A stretch of DNA of 64,000 nucleotides from Bacteroides nordii WAL 11050 = JCM 12987 (lineage in GTDB: Bacteria; Bacteroidota; Bacteroidia; Bacteroidales; Bacteroidaceae): NCBI GenBank assembly GCA_000613465.1, contig BAJA01000002.1:124001-188000 (forward strand), in the 5' to 3' direction. The position numbers and the translations under genes were made by a program. Of the stretch, positions 49,759 through 59,827 are shown piece by piece (within the stretch, counting starts at the first letter, position 1; the number at the start of each line of letters is the position of its first letter). A model generated the notes under the pieces. The model was not told where the DNA came from, did no database searches, and worked only from the letters and a program-made list of their open reading frames with translations.

Positions 49759-50955
49759 TTAATTTATATTTTCTATTCTTTCAATAATCTCCCGCGTAAA
49801 AGCAGAAGTAGACAGAGCTTTCCCCCCCGGCATAAACCGGGCCAGATCAGCTGTAGCACGACCATCCTCAAAGCTATGTTCCAGTGCTCTCACAATCAGA
49901 TCGGCAGCTTCCTGCCAACCCAAATACTCAAGCATCATTACAGCAGAAAGAACAAGCGAACAAGGATTCACAATATCCTTTCCAGCAATGTTAGGTGCAG
50001 TTCCGTGTGTTGCTTCAAAAATAGCATGCCCACTGTCATAATTGATATTAGCACCAGGAGCTATACCAATACCTCCTACCATAGCTGCCAACTGATCAGA
50101 GATATAATCACCATTCAGATTAAGGGTGGCAACCACCGAGTACTCTTCAGGCATTAACAAGGTATTTTGCAAAAAAGCATCTGCAATACAGTCCTTAACA
50201 ATAAATCGTCCCTCTGCCAATGCATCACCAAATTCACGCTGTGCCAGCTCATATCCCCATTTTTTGAAACCACCTTCAGTAAATTTCATAATATTTCCTT
50301 TATGTACCAATGTCACAGAAGGTAAATGATGATCTAACGCATACTGACAAGCTGCCCTTACCAAACGCTCAGTACCTTCACGCGAAACCGGCTTTACACC
50401 AAAAGAAGACGTCTCCGGAAACCGTACTTTAGTTACTCCCATTTCATCACGTAAAAAATGATAAAACTTCTTCGCTTCAGGAGTACCCGCTTCCCATTCT
50501 ATTCCTGCATAAATATCTTCTGTATTTTCACGGAAGATATGCATGTTTACCTTCTCCGGTGCAATAACAGGCGAATGAACACCTATGAACCAGCGAACAG
50601 GACGAAGACATACATACAAATCAAGAGTTTGGCGCAAAGCCACATTCAATGAGCGTATGCCACCGCCCACCGGTGTAGTCAAGGGTCCTTTAATGCCTAT
50701 CAGATACTCTTTAAACTTCTCCATAGTCTCTTCAGGAAGCCACGAACCGGTAACATTATATGCACGTTCCCCAGCCAGAACTTCTACCCAGTCTATTTTA
50801 CGCTTTTCACCGTAAGCTTCTTTTACGGCAACGTCCACAATGCTTTGCATGACAGGAGTAATCTCCTCACCCACCCCGTCTCCTGTTATGAAAGGAACTG
50901 TAGGGATATCAGGTACTAATAATGTACCATCTGTTTGCTTAGTAATTTTGCTCAT
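49759..50955 (-). CDS. icd: Isocitrate dehydrogenase, NADP type
   Basis: 398 residues, homodimeric beta-decarboxylating family. Isocitrate-binding residues in [15 protein letters not shown] and [15 protein letters not shown]. Metal-binding Asp in [14 protein letters not shown] and [23 protein letters not shown]; cofactor region [22 protein letters not shown] preference is inferred from resemblance to E. coli Icd. Produces 2-oxoglutarate; middle gene of the operon. Confidence 0.93.
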   Translation of the reverse strand: MSKITKQTDGTLLVPDIPTVPFITGDGVGEEITPVMQSIVDVAVKEAYGEKRKIDWVEVLAGERAYNVTGSWLPEETMEKFKEYLIGIKGPLTTPVGGGIRSLNVALRQTLDLYVCLRPVRWFIGVHSPVIAPEKVNMHIFRENTEDIYAGIEWEAGTPEAKKFYHFLRDEMGVTKVRFPETSSFGVKPVSREGTERLVRAACQYALDHHLPSVTLVHKGNIMKFTEGGFKKWGYELAQREFGDALAEGRFIVKDCIADAFLQNTLLMPEEYSVVATLNLNGDYISDQLAAMVGGIGIAPGANINYDSGHAIFEATHGTAPNIAGKDIVNPCSLVLSAVMMLEYLGWQEAADLIVRALEHSFEDGRATADLARFMPGGKALSTSAFTREIIERIENIN

Positions 50956-51018
50956 AATAAATAATGTGCCAATATGCCAATATTTAAAGGTATCAATTGG
51001 CTGGCGCGTGTTAATTGG

Positions 51019-53280
51019 TTAATTTTTTAATCCATTATTATTCAAGGCAGAACCGGCACGAAACCAGGATATCTGTTGTTCATTGTAAGTATGTTGTACT
51101 GCAAAACGTTCTTTTGTACCATCTTCATGATGGACAACCACTTCAAGATCACGTCCCGGAGCAAAATTCTGTAAACCTATGACGGAAATTAAGTCATGTT
51201 CCTGTATCCGATTATAATCAGCCTTATCCTTGAAAGTGATAGCAAGCATACCTTGCTTTTTAAGATTTGTTTCATGGATACGGGCAAAACTCTTGGCAAG
51301 AATTACTTTCACATTGAGGAAACGAGGTTCCATAGCGGCATGCTCCCTGCTGGAACCTTCGCCATAGTTTTCTTCAGCAACCACAATCGAAGAAATTCCT
51401 TCAGATTTATACATCTTTGCCGTACCAGAAACCGGCCCATACATGTTTGTCAAACGATTCCAGACACAGTTCGTTTCACCATTAAAAGCATTCACAGCTC
51501 CCATCAGCATATTGTCTGAAATATTTTCCAGATGCCCTCGAAAACGCAACCAGGGACCTGCCATAGAGATATGGTCGGTAGTACATTTCCCCTGAGTCTT
51601 AATCAAAAGAGGCATATTCAGTAAATCATTTCCATCCCATGCAGGAAAAGGAGTCAATAATTGTAAACGCGTTGAATGTGGATCCACCTTTATTTCAACC
51701 TGCGATCCTGCCGGAGCAAGATAACCGTCAGAAGTCGAAGTGAAACCATGTACAGGCAATTCATCGCCTACCGGCTCGTTTAACTTTACTTTCTCACCAT
51801 CATGAGTGAGCAAACGGTCTTTCAGCGGATTGAAACAAAGGTCGCCGGCAATAGTCAACGCCATAACAATCTCAGGTGAGGCAACAAAAGCAAAGGTATT
51901 CGGATTTCCATCAGCACGCTTAGCAAAGTTACGATTGAAAGAAGTTACTATAGAATTCTTACGCATAGGATCATCCGTATGTCTTTTCCACTGCCCGATA
52001 CAGGGACCACAAGCATTAGCCATAATCGTAGCACCAATTTGCTGAAAAAGAGTTATCATTCCATCGCGTTCAGCAGTAGCATAAATCTGCTCACTACCCG
52101 GATTTACAATTAGTGGTGAAGAGATAGCAACATCTTTCTCCAGTGCCTGCCGGGCAACAGAAGCAGCGCGACTGATATCCTGATAAGAAGAATTTGTACA
52201 TGACCCAATAAGCCCTACCTCCATCTTACGAGGATATCCATTCAGCAATACTTTTTCTGCAAATTCCGAAATAGGAGTAGCAGCATCAGGAGTAAAAGGC
52301 CCGTTAATATAAGGTTCTAATTCAGATAGGTCTATTTCAATTATACGATCATAAAAATTCTCAGGAAGTGCCATTACTTCATCATCCGGACGAAGATCGG
52401 CAGCTACAGCTTCAGCCAACATTACAACCTCTTCGCGGCCAGTAGCACGTAGGTAAGCAGCCATACGCTCATCATAAGGAAATAATGAAGTAGTAGCACC
52501 TACTTCCGCCCCCATATTACAAATAGTAGCTTTTCCTGTAGCAGAAATAGATTCCGTACCGGGACCAAAATATTCAATAATGGCATTTGTTCCCCCTTTC
52601 ACGGTCAATATACCTGCCAGTTTCAGAATAACGTCTTTCGGAGCAGTCCAACCATTAAGTTCACCTGTCAAACGAACTCCAATCAATTTAGGCATCTTAA
52701 GCTCCCATTCCATGCCCGTCATCACATCTACTGCATCAGCACCTCCCACACCTATTGCAACCATACCTAAGCCACCAGCATTAGGAGTATGAGAGTCCGT
52801 CCCCACCATCATACCACCAGGAAAAGCATAATTCTCCAATACTACCTGATGGATAATGCCAGCTCCCGGTTTCCAAAAACCAATACCATAGCGGGAAGAA
52901 ACGTCACGCAGAAAATCATACACTTCTTCGTTTGTCTTGGTGGCAGTGGCAATATCTTCGCGTGCCCCTTTATAAGCTTGTATCAAATGATCACAATGTA
53001 CAGTAGAAGGAACTGCAGCCTGCTCCTTTCCTGCATTCATAAACTGCAATAAAGCCATCTGTGCTGTAGCATCCTGCATTGCTACGCGGTCCGGACGGAA
53101 ATTCACATAATCTTCCCCACGTTTATAATCTTTTAAAACTGTCTCATCAAAAAGATGAGTATACAAGACTTTTTCCGCCAATGTAAGCGGACGCTTCAAT
53201 ACTGCCCGCACATGCTCCATCTTCTCTTTATAAGCCGAATAGAAGCTCTTTATCATGTCTATATCATACACCATATGCAT
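51019..53280 (-). CDS. acnA: Aconitate hydratase
   Basis: 753 residues, mitochondrial-type aconitase. The [4Fe-4S] cysteines are in [13 protein letters not shown] and [35 protein letters not shown] motif ([21 protein letters not shown]) and [12 protein letters not shown] (C-terminal swivel domain) are intact. Converts citrate to isocitrate. It is first in the operon with icd and gltA; together they supply 2-oxoglutarate for glutamate in an anaerobe lacking a full cycle. An in-frame ATG at 53274 is an alternative start. Confidence 0.95.
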   Translation of the reverse strand: MHMVYDIDMIKSFYSAYKEKMEHVRAVLKRPLTLAEKVLYTHLFDETVLKDYKRGEDYVNFRPDRVAMQDATAQMALLQFMNAGKEQAAVPSTVHCDHLIQAYKGAREDIATATKTNEEVYDFLRDVSSRYGIGFWKPGAGIIHQVVLENYAFPGGMMVGTDSHTPNAGGLGMVAIGVGGADAVDVMTGMEWELKMPKLIGVRLTGELNGWTAPKDVILKLAGILTVKGGTNAIIEYFGPGTESISATGKATICNMGAEVGATTSLFPYDERMAAYLRATGREEVVMLAEAVAADLRPDDEVMALPENFYDRIIEIDLSELEPYINGPFTPDAATPISEFAEKVLLNGYPRKMEVGLIGSCTNSSYQDISRAASVARQALEKDVAISSPLIVNPGSEQIYATAERDGMITLFQQIGATIMANACGPCIGQWKRHTDDPMRKNSIVTSFNRNFAKRADGNPNTFAFVASPEIVMALTIAGDLCFNPLKDRLLTHDGEKVKLNEPVGDELPVHGFTSTSDGYLAPAGSQVEIKVDPHSTRLQLLTPFPAWDGNDLLNMPLLIKTQGKCTTDHISMAGPWLRFRGHLENISDNMLMGAVNAFNGETNCVWNRLTNMYGPVSGTAKMYKSEGISSIVVAEENYGEGSSREHAAMEPRFLNVKVILAKSFARIHETNLKKQGMLAITFKDKADYNRIQEHDLISVIGLQNFAPGRDLEVVVHHEDGTKERFAVQHTYNEQQISWFRAGSALNNNGLKN

Positions 53281-53375
53281 TAATATTTTTAAACTGTATA
53301 TATAATATTAACGAATGAGAGTCAGATAAGGTTTAACAAAATGAAATAAATATTCGAGACTGCAAAGAGAAGTGT

Positions 53376-53383
53376 TACCTTTG
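53376..53383 (+). promoter_or_regulatory. Helicase gene -7 box
   Basis: TACCTTTG (TAnnTTTG), 109 bp before the preferred ATG at 53493 and 76 bp before the alternative TTG at 53460. Confidence 0.5.
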
Positions 53384-53492
53384 CGAAAAGATAAATTATA
53401 ATCAGAATTATTTTCTCTGCTTAAAAAAAGGATCACGCTTTACAACATCGATTTGTTTTTTGAGCAATAGTGAATATTCTTTAGCAGACAGC

Positions 53493-55388
53493 ATGGTTGA
53501 AAATAAAATAAATCCAGGTTCTCCACTCCTTTCTCTCCAAAAGCAACAACTCCTGTTGCGTATGGAATATGAATGTGAGAAAGAAGAATTTAAGCGTCAG
53601 ACAGAAACAATGGGAATCACCCGAAAGATAAAACGCGGGCTCTGCTGGTATCCTCTACTTGTTGGACGTAGTTATTATAATTCTTTAAATCAACTGGTAG
53701 TAGAAGTGATACGAACCGAAGATAAGGATATCGAGCATGCTTTTGAGTTCGGACGTCCTGTTTGTTTCTTCCAGCAGAAATATGATGGAAAAATCCATTA
53801 TATGAATTTTACTGCAACAGTAAGTTATGCTGATGAGGAACGAATGGTTATCGTTCTACCCAATGCAGGTGCACTACTCGAAATACAAGGAACCGATCGG
53901 TTGGGGATACAACTTTATTTTGATGAGACCTCCTACCATACTATGTTTGAAGCATTAGAAGATGTAATCCGCGCCAAAAATAACCGACTGGCAGAACTGC
54001 GTGATACCCTCTTAGGAACTCTTCCTATACATCAACGCGAGCTCTATCCTGTCCGTTTCCCATGGTTAAACTCTACTCAGGAGGAAGCTGTAAATAAGGT
54101 ACTTTGTACTAAAGACGTAGCCATAGTCCATGGGCCTCCCGGAACAGGAAAAACCACCACACTCGTTGAAGCTATTTACGAAACACTACACCGTGAAAAT
54201 CAAGTACTCGTTTGCGCACAAAGTAACACTGCTGTAGACTGGATTTCAGAAAAGCTTGTAGACCGCAGTGTACCTGTACTTCGCATCGGCAATCCAACGC
54301 GTGTTAATGATAAGATGCTCTCGTTCACGTATGAACGCCGCTTTGAGAGTCATCCGGCCTATACCGAGTTATGGGGGATACGTAAATCTATCCGGGAAAT
54401 GAACGGACGTATACGTAAAGGCAGTCATATCGAAAGAGAAAATATGCGCAACCGTATCAGCCACCTGCGTGATCGTGCCACAGAGTTGGAAATACTTATC
54501 AATGAAGCTCTGTTCTCTTCAACCCGGGTGGTTGCATCTACTCTTGTCAGTAGTAACCACCGGATTCTTAATGGACGTCGTTTCAGTACACTGTTCATTG
54601 ATGAAGCTGCACAAGCATTAGAAGCAGCATGCTGGATTGCTATCCGCAAAGCAGATCGTGTGATCTTTGCCGGTGATCATTGCCAGTTACCTCCTACAAT
54701 CAAATGCATTGAAGCTGCCCGTGGTGGTTTGGATCACACATTGATGGAAAAAGTAGTAGCTAATAAGCCAATCTCCGTTTCTTTATTAAAGGTACAATAC
54801 CGTATGAACGAGTCCATCATGCGTTTTCCTTCAGAATGGTTTTATAACAATCAGTTAGAATCTGCTCCTGAAATACGTCAACGCGGCATTCTTGATTTCG
54901 ATACCCCTATGATCTGGATCGATACTTCAGAAATGGAATGCCACGAAGAGTTTGTTGGTGAAAGCTTCGGACGTATTAATAAACCGGAAGCAAACTTGTT
55001 ACTACAAGAACTGGAAAGTTATATTCAAAAAATAGGAGAAAACCGGGTATTAGACGAACAAATTGATTTTGGGCTCATTTCTCCGTACAAAGCACAAGTA
55101 CAATATTTACGAAACAAAATAAAGAGTAGTAGTTTTTTCAGGCGCTTCTGGCCATTAATTACCGTTAATACAGTAGATGGCTTCCAAGGTCAGGAAAGAG
55201 ATGTTATTTTTATCAGTCTCGTACGTGCCAACGAAAGCGGGCAGATTGGTTTCCTTAATGATTTACGAAGAATGAATGTTGCTATTACCCGGGCACGAAT
55301 GAAATTAGTAATATTAGGAAATGCTACGACCCTGACTAAACATACTTTTTATCACAAACTAATGGAATATATCCAAAAACAGTTTTAA
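53493..55388 (+). CDS. Superfamily 1 (Upf1/IGHMBP2-like) helicase
   Basis: 631 residues from MVENKINPGSPLLSLQKQQLL; a TTG at 53460 would add 11 residues. The N-terminal beta domain (to about 200) is followed by Walker A HGPPGTGKTTTLVEA, motif II FIDEAAQALEAACW, motif III AGDHCQLPPTI, motif IV QYRMNESIM, motif V NTVDGFQGQERDVIFISLVRAN and motif VI NVAITRARMKLVILG. This is the SF1B layout of DNA/RNA helicases such as IGHMBP2. The cellular role in Bacteroides is not established. Confidence 0.9.
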   Translation: MVENKINPGSPLLSLQKQQLLLRMEYECEKEEFKRQTETMGITRKIKRGLCWYPLLVGRSYYNSLNQLVVEVIRTEDKDIEHAFEFGRPVCFFQQKYDGKIHYMNFTATVSYADEERMVIVLPNAGALLEIQGTDRLGIQLYFDETSYHTMFEALEDVIRAKNNRLAELRDTLLGTLPIHQRELYPVRFPWLNSTQEEAVNKVLCTKDVAIVHGPPGTGKTTTLVEAIYETLHRENQVLVCAQSNTAVDWISEKLVDRSVPVLRIGNPTRVNDKMLSFTYERRFESHPAYTELWGIRKSIREMNGRIRKGSHIERENMRNRISHLRDRATELEILINEALFSSTRVVASTLVSSNHRILNGRRFSTLFIDEAAQALEAACWIAIRKADRVIFAGDHCQLPPTIKCIEAARGGLDHTLMEKVVANKPISVSLLKVQYRMNESIMRFPSEWFYNNQLESAPEIRQRGILDFDTPMIWIDTSEMECHEEFVGESFGRINKPEANLLLQELESYIQKIGENRVLDEQIDFGLISPYKAQVQYLRNKIKSSSFFRRFWPLITVNTVDGFQGQERDVIFISLVRANESGQIGFLNDLRRMNVAITRARMKLVILGNATTLTKHTFYHKLMEYIQKQF

Positions 55389-55460
55389 TCACTTACTCTA
55401 TTACACATTTATTAATAAATAAGTTATGCTGTATCCCATTAGCAACCTCATTATTTATCA

Positions 55461-55496
55461 TGTAAAAGAGGGAAACCCAAGCTTCCCTCTTTTACA
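55461..55496. terminator. Bidirectional terminator between helicase gene and ilvC
   Basis: Perfect 14-bp stem TGTAAAAGAGGGAA (55461-55474) with its inverse at 55483-55496 and an 8-base loop, between convergent genes. Confidence 0.9.
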
Positions 55497-55518
55497 TTAA
55501 TTATATGCTCTATTAGAA

Positions 55519-56565
55519 TCAGTTGTTTTCCGGACGAAGTTTACGAACAACTGCACCAGCTTGCCACATTTCACTTTCACGTAATGCTTTCAGCTCAGCA
55601 TCCAAACCTTCACGATAATCAGGTTTAGAGTTTGTATCAATAGAGCGTTGTGCTTCGTTACCACATTTTACTTCACTATACAGCTTTTCAAATACTGGTT
55701 TTGTAGCATCGTGAAACGGTCCCATCCAATCGAGAGCACCACGCTGAGCAGTAGTAGAACAGTTTGCATACATCCAATCCATACCATTCTTTGCAAATAA
55801 TGGCATCAACGACTGAGTCAATTCTTCAACAGTTTCGTTGAAAGCTTCAGAAGGAGTATGACCATTTTCACGCAACACTTCATATTGAGCCAGCAACAAT
55901 CCCTGAATAGCTCCCATCAACGTACCACGTTCACCTGTCAAGTCAGAATAAACTTCACGTTTGAAAGTAGTTTCAAACAGATAACCAGAACCTACACCGA
56001 TACCCAGTGCAATCACTCTATCCCATGCTTTACCTGTCGCATCCTGAAAGATAGCAAAAGAAGAGTTCAACCCACGACCTTCGAGAAACATAGTACGAAG
56101 AGACGTCCCCGACCCCTTTGGAGCTACAAGAATTACATCTACATCAGCAGGAGGAACAATACCTGTACGTTCTTTGTAAGTAATACCGAAACCGTGAGAG
56201 AAGTAAAGTGCCTTACCCGGAGTCAGATTTTTCTTCACAGTAGGCCATACTTCGATTTGAGCTGCATCAGAGAGCAGGTATTGAATAATGGTTCCACGCT
56301 GGCATGCTTCGTCAATATCAAACAATGTCTCGCCAGGTACCCAACCGTCAGCAACCGCTTTTTCCCAAGTTTTGCCACCTTTACGCTGTCCTACGATTAC
56401 ATTAAACCCATTGTCACGCAAATTTAATGACTGGCCGGGACCCTGTACACCGTAACCGATTACAGCGATTGTTTCGTTTTTCAATACTTCACGAGCTTTC
56501 TCCAACGGAAATTCTTCACGGGTTACTACATTTTCAGTAACACCGCCAAAATTCATTTGTGCCAT
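55519..56565 (-). CDS. ilvC: Ketol-acid reductoisomerase
   Basis: 348 residues from MAQMNFGGVTENVV at 56565; the ATG at 56607 is rejected because the extra residues are unlike the family. NADPH site IAVIGYGVQGPGQSLNLRDNG; catalytic metal acids in LTGERGTLMGAIQG and the EALNETVEELTQSL-type segment (SEAFNETVEELTQSLMPLF); APKGSGTSLRTMFLEGRGLN. Second step of valine and isoleucine synthesis. Last gene of the ilv operon, ending at the bidirectional terminator. Confidence 0.95.
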   Translation of the reverse strand: MAQMNFGGVTENVVTREEFPLEKAREVLKNETIAVIGYGVQGPGQSLNLRDNGFNVIVGQRKGGKTWEKAVADGWVPGETLFDIDEACQRGTIIQYLLSDAAQIEVWPTVKKNLTPGKALYFSHGFGITYKERTGIVPPADVDVILVAPKGSGTSLRTMFLEGRGLNSSFAIFQDATGKAWDRVIALGIGVGSGYLFETTFKREVYSDLTGERGTLMGAIQGLLLAQYEVLRENGHTPSEAFNETVEELTQSLMPLFAKNGMDWMYANCSTTAQRGALDWMGPFHDATKPVFEKLYSEVKCGNEAQRSIDTNSKPDYREGLDAELKALRESEMWQAGAVVRKLRPENN

Positions 56566-56627
56566 TTTTGTTTTCAGTTTTAAATGGTGGCATAGCCACC
56601 TGTTCATTATTTATAATCTAATTTTTT

Positions 56628-57371
56628 CTATTCAAACAGTACTTTAGAACGACAAACGACCTCGTTTCCATTCTTTTTTACCTCTACATGATATTCATTT
56701 TCATTCACCTCTTCCTGAAAGAAAGAGAGTTCATCACCGTAATAACTTTCGGCAACATAAGCCATTTCAAAACGGCGAATATGCTTCGTCTTATACAATT
56801 CTATCGGAAACAAATCCAGAATATGCTCAATATAACGAATACTGTTTACATGCCCGTTAATATCGATATCACTATATTTAGCTGTAAGCGTAGCCACAGG
56901 TTCTGTAACGGCCACCTTAATCCGTGAAGGCTTTTCTATCGGACAAGGTTCATCACAAACATAATCCACAATACTTCCCCCATGTAGCGTAAGCAAGTCG
57001 GCCGGTTTACGGGTATTCAGATTTATCATAGCCCATACAGAACGGGCGTATCCGATTTTCTTTCCGTCTTTATTGATCACTGCAAAATTACGATCCGTAA
57101 AAAGACGATATACATTTTCCACCCATGTCTGAACACCGAATTCCTCATACTGGTAAGGCATCTCATCCAATTCAATAGCCAAGCGGGAAAGCACCCAAGT
57201 GTAGTTGTCCTCATTCAAAGTTGCAATTCCAAACCCACGGTCGCTGGCATGAAAACCTGCACAGTTAAGCAGATGATTTCCCAGCACGCCCATTGTCAGA
57301 CGCCCGTTAAAATCCACATGAAACGGCTCTGCTACAAATTTATAACTTCCTATCTTATTATTTTCACTCAT
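56628..57371 (-). CDS. Acyl-ACP thioesterase
   Basis: 247 residues of the double-hotdog acyl-ACP thioesterase family (plant FatA/B-like). N-terminal hotdog: EPFHVDFNGRLTMGVLGNHLLNCAG; C-terminal hotdog: SDIDINGHVNSIRYIEHILDLFP, holding the likely catalytic Asn-His pair. It overlaps the ilvN stop by 8 bp, so it is translationally coupled to branched-chain amino-acid synthesis. I infer a link to branched (iso/anteiso) fatty acids made from the same precursors; its actual acyl preference is unknown. Confidence 0.9.
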   Translation of the reverse strand: MSENNKIGSYKFVAEPFHVDFNGRLTMGVLGNHLLNCAGFHASDRGFGIATLNEDNYTWVLSRLAIELDEMPYQYEEFGVQTWVENVYRLFTDRNFAVINKDGKKIGYARSVWAMINLNTRKPADLLTLHGGSIVDYVCDEPCPIEKPSRIKVAVTEPVATLTAKYSDIDINGHVNSIRYIEHILDLFPIELYKTKHIRRFEMAYVAESYYGDELSFFQEEVNENEYHVEVKKNGNEVVCRSKVLFE

Positions 57372-57933
57372 TTTCCGGTTGATTCTTATTTAGATTGTAT
57401 CTTGCCTCCCGATCTGCCAGAAATTCATTCACTCGTTCAAAACAGCTGGTAGTAATAGCTACACGTCCCGAACGTACAAATTGCAATACACAACCCAATG
57501 TGCGTAGTTCATCATAAAGAGCTGTGATATCTTCTCCCCGTCCATTCTTCTCAACAATAGCAAATACAGGATTTACCTCCACAATACGTGCATTGTATTT
57601 TCTGATTACCCGGGAAGCATCCGGATTGGATTGAAATTCCGGAATAGATACTTTATACAAAGCAATCTCATGAAAATAGATCTCATCATCAGTAAAATAA
57701 TGTGCCTGCAGCACATCTATCTTCTTTTCAATCTGCTTGACTACCTTCTCTATTGTATCCTTATCCGTCCAAGCGGTAATCGTATACTTATGTACCCCTT
57801 TAATGGAAGAAGCAGAGACATTTAAACTCTCGATATTAATCTGACGGCGTGTAAATACAGCCGTTATCTGATTCAACAAACCGGCAATATTCTCCGAATG
57901 AACGATCAGTGTATATAATGTCTTATCACTCAT
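57364..57933 (-). CDS. ilvN: Acetolactate synthase small (regulatory) subunit
   Basis: 189 residues with the N-terminal ACT domain (TLYTLIVHSENIAGLLNQITAVFTRRQINIESLNV), which confers valine feedback, and a C-terminal small-subunit domain (EIALYKVSIPEF ... IVEKNGRGEDITALYDELRTLGCVLQFVRSGRVAI). Partner of ilvB, from which it is separated by a palindromic element of about 100 bp. Confidence 0.94.
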   Translation of the reverse strand: MSDKTLYTLIVHSENIAGLLNQITAVFTRRQINIESLNVSASSIKGVHKYTITAWTDKDTIEKVVKQIEKKIDVLQAHYFTDDEIYFHEIALYKVSIPEFQSNPDASRVIRKYNARIVEVNPVFAIVEKNGRGEDITALYDELRTLGCVLQFVRSGRVAITTSCFERVNEFLADREARYNLNKNQPENE

Positions 57934-57943
57934 AATCTTATTT

Positions 57944-58043
57944 AGTTAATTGAAAGTTGAAAATTGAAAGTTGAAAGTTTTTAGTTAAAAGTGGGATTAC
58001 GCTATCAGCCTGCATAGCCATTTTCAACTTTCAATTTTCAACT
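57944..58043. repeat. Palindromic element between ilvB and ilvN
   Basis: Arms made of TTGAAAGTTGAAAATTGAAA words (left) and TTTTCAACTTTCAATTTTC (right) around the core ACGCTATCAGCCTGCATAG. The core is identical to that in the rsmF insertion at 30304-30391. It is inside the ilv operon. Confidence 0.85.
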
Positions 58044-58069
58044 AATTCAGCATTCCAATAGCATCTGAT

Positions 58070-59740
58070 TCACCGAACCACCCGGAGGGTCATTGGCAAT
58101 ACATTTCCCTCTTCAATCACACAAGCTTCCAACAGATACGGACCATCGGTTGCTATCATTTCTTCGATAGCCTCTGCCAGTTCTTCACGCGTCATTACCC
58201 GTCGGGATGGAATATCATAAGCTGAAGCAATTTTCATATAATCCGGATTTAACATCGGCGTAAAAGAGTATTTACGATTGAAAAACATTGCCTGCCACTG
58301 GCGCACATTTCCCAAAAAGTTATTATTCAATACGATAATCTTTACCGGTGCTTTCTGTTCCATGATAGTGCCCAATTCCTGAATATTCATTTGAAGGCCA
58401 CCATCTCCCATAAAAACACAAACCGTACGGTCCGGACGTCCAAAGGTAGCGCCAATAGCTGCCGGAAGACCAAATCCCATCGTTCCTAATCCTCCGGAAG
58501 TAATAATACTACGCTCTTTCGTATATTTAAAATACCGGGCAGACATCATTTGATTCTGGCCAACATCGGTCACGAGGATTGCTTCATTATTGGTAGCTTC
58601 GCTCACCGCACGTACCACTTCACCCATAGAGAGTGTGTCATTCATAGGATGAAGTTCCGGACGAATTACTTTTTCCTCTTCCACGCGTTCATAATCAGTG
58701 AAACTTTCCAGCCATTCCGTGTGTGTATTGGGCTGAAGCAGTTCTGTTACTGCAACCAGCGTTTCTTTACAATCGCCTAATACAGCTACATCCGCATATA
58801 CGTTTTTATTAACTTCAGCCGGATCAATATCGAAATGAATCACTTTTGCCTGCTTGGCATAAGTAGCAAGATTACCTGTTACACGGTCATCAAAACGCAT
58901 TCCCACAGCAATAAGTACATCGCATTTATTGGTATTAATATTAGGCCCCAGATTTCCATGCATACCTAACATCCCTTTATTCAGAGGGTGTTCAGTGGGC
59001 AAAGCAGACAATCCGAGCAACGTACATCCGGCAGGTATCCCGGCCTTTTCGATAAAAGTGCGCAATTCCTGTTGAGCATTTCCTAACTCCACGCCTTGTC
59101 CAACAAGCACCAACGGACGCTCTGCCTTATTAATCAAATCAGCAGCCATCTTCACAGATTCCGGATCGGTATCAGGAACAGGAACATAACTACGAATATA
59201 ATCCAATTTAGCAGAAGTATATTCCGCCTTTTCTACCTGTGCATTTTTGGCAAAGTCAAGAACTACAGGACCGGGACGACCACTTTTTGCAATATAAAAA
59301 GCACGTGCCACAGCCCATGGAACATCCTCTGCACGACGAATCTGATAGCTCCATTTGGTTATAGGCTGGGTAATACCAACAAGGTCTACCTCCTGAAAAG
59401 CATCTGTTCCCAAAAATGCAGTTCCTACCTGACCGGCTATCACAACAACAGGAGTACTATCAATCATGGCATCGGCAATACCGGTTATAGTATTGGTAGC
59501 ACCAGGACCACTGGTTACCAGGCAGACCCCTACTTCACCCGACGAGCGTGCAAAACCTTGTGCTGCATGGGCAGCCCCCTGTTCGTGTCGAACCAAAATA
59601 TGGTTCAATGTTTCTCTATGATCATACAGAGCGTCAAACACCGGCATAATAGAACCTCCCGGATAACCAAAAATGGTTTTCACTCCCTGATACTCAAGAG
59701 AACGCATCAATGCCTCTGAGCCTGATATTAGTTCTTTCAT
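58070..59740 (-). CDS. ilvB: Acetolactate synthase large (catalytic) subunit
   Basis: 556 residues. ThDP enzyme condensing pyruvate. Catalytic Glu in ILVRHEQGAAHAAQGFARSSG; central FAD-binding domain with GMLGMHGNLGPNINTNKCDVL; C-terminal ThDP/magnesium motif GDGGLQMNIQELGTIMEQKAPVKIIVLNNNFLG. Second gene of the ilv operon, after ilvD. Confidence 0.96.
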   Translation of the reverse strand: MKELISGSEALMRSLEYQGVKTIFGYPGGSIMPVFDALYDHRETLNHILVRHEQGAAHAAQGFARSSGEVGVCLVTSGPGATNTITGIADAMIDSTPVVVIAGQVGTAFLGTDAFQEVDLVGITQPITKWSYQIRRAEDVPWAVARAFYIAKSGRPGPVVLDFAKNAQVEKAEYTSAKLDYIRSYVPVPDTDPESVKMAADLINKAERPLVLVGQGVELGNAQQELRTFIEKAGIPAGCTLLGLSALPTEHPLNKGMLGMHGNLGPNINTNKCDVLIAVGMRFDDRVTGNLATYAKQAKVIHFDIDPAEVNKNVYADVAVLGDCKETLVAVTELLQPNTHTEWLESFTDYERVEEEKVIRPELHPMNDTLSMGEVVRAVSEATNNEAILVTDVGQNQMMSARYFKYTKERSIITSGGLGTMGFGLPAAIGATFGRPDRTVCVFMGDGGLQMNIQELGTIMEQKAPVKIIVLNNNFLGNVRQWQAMFFNRKYSFTPMLNPDYMKIASAYDIPSRRVMTREELAEAIEEMIATDGPYLLEACVIEEGNVLPMTLRVVR

Positions 59741-59746
59741 CTATAT

Positions 59747-59820
59747 ATTTACGATTAGACAATTTACTATTTACGATTGAAATTACTTCAACTCTCAATC
59801 CTAAATCCTAAATCTAAATT
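59747..59820. repeat. Fragment of the ATTTACGATTG repeat between ilvD and ilvB
   Basis: ATTTACGATTAGACAATTTA, then CTATTTACGATTGAAATTAC and degraded words (CTCAATCCTAAATCCTAAAT). It shares words with the element at 23567-23707. Single-armed, probably decayed. Confidence 0.55.
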
Positions 59821-59827
59821 CATACTT

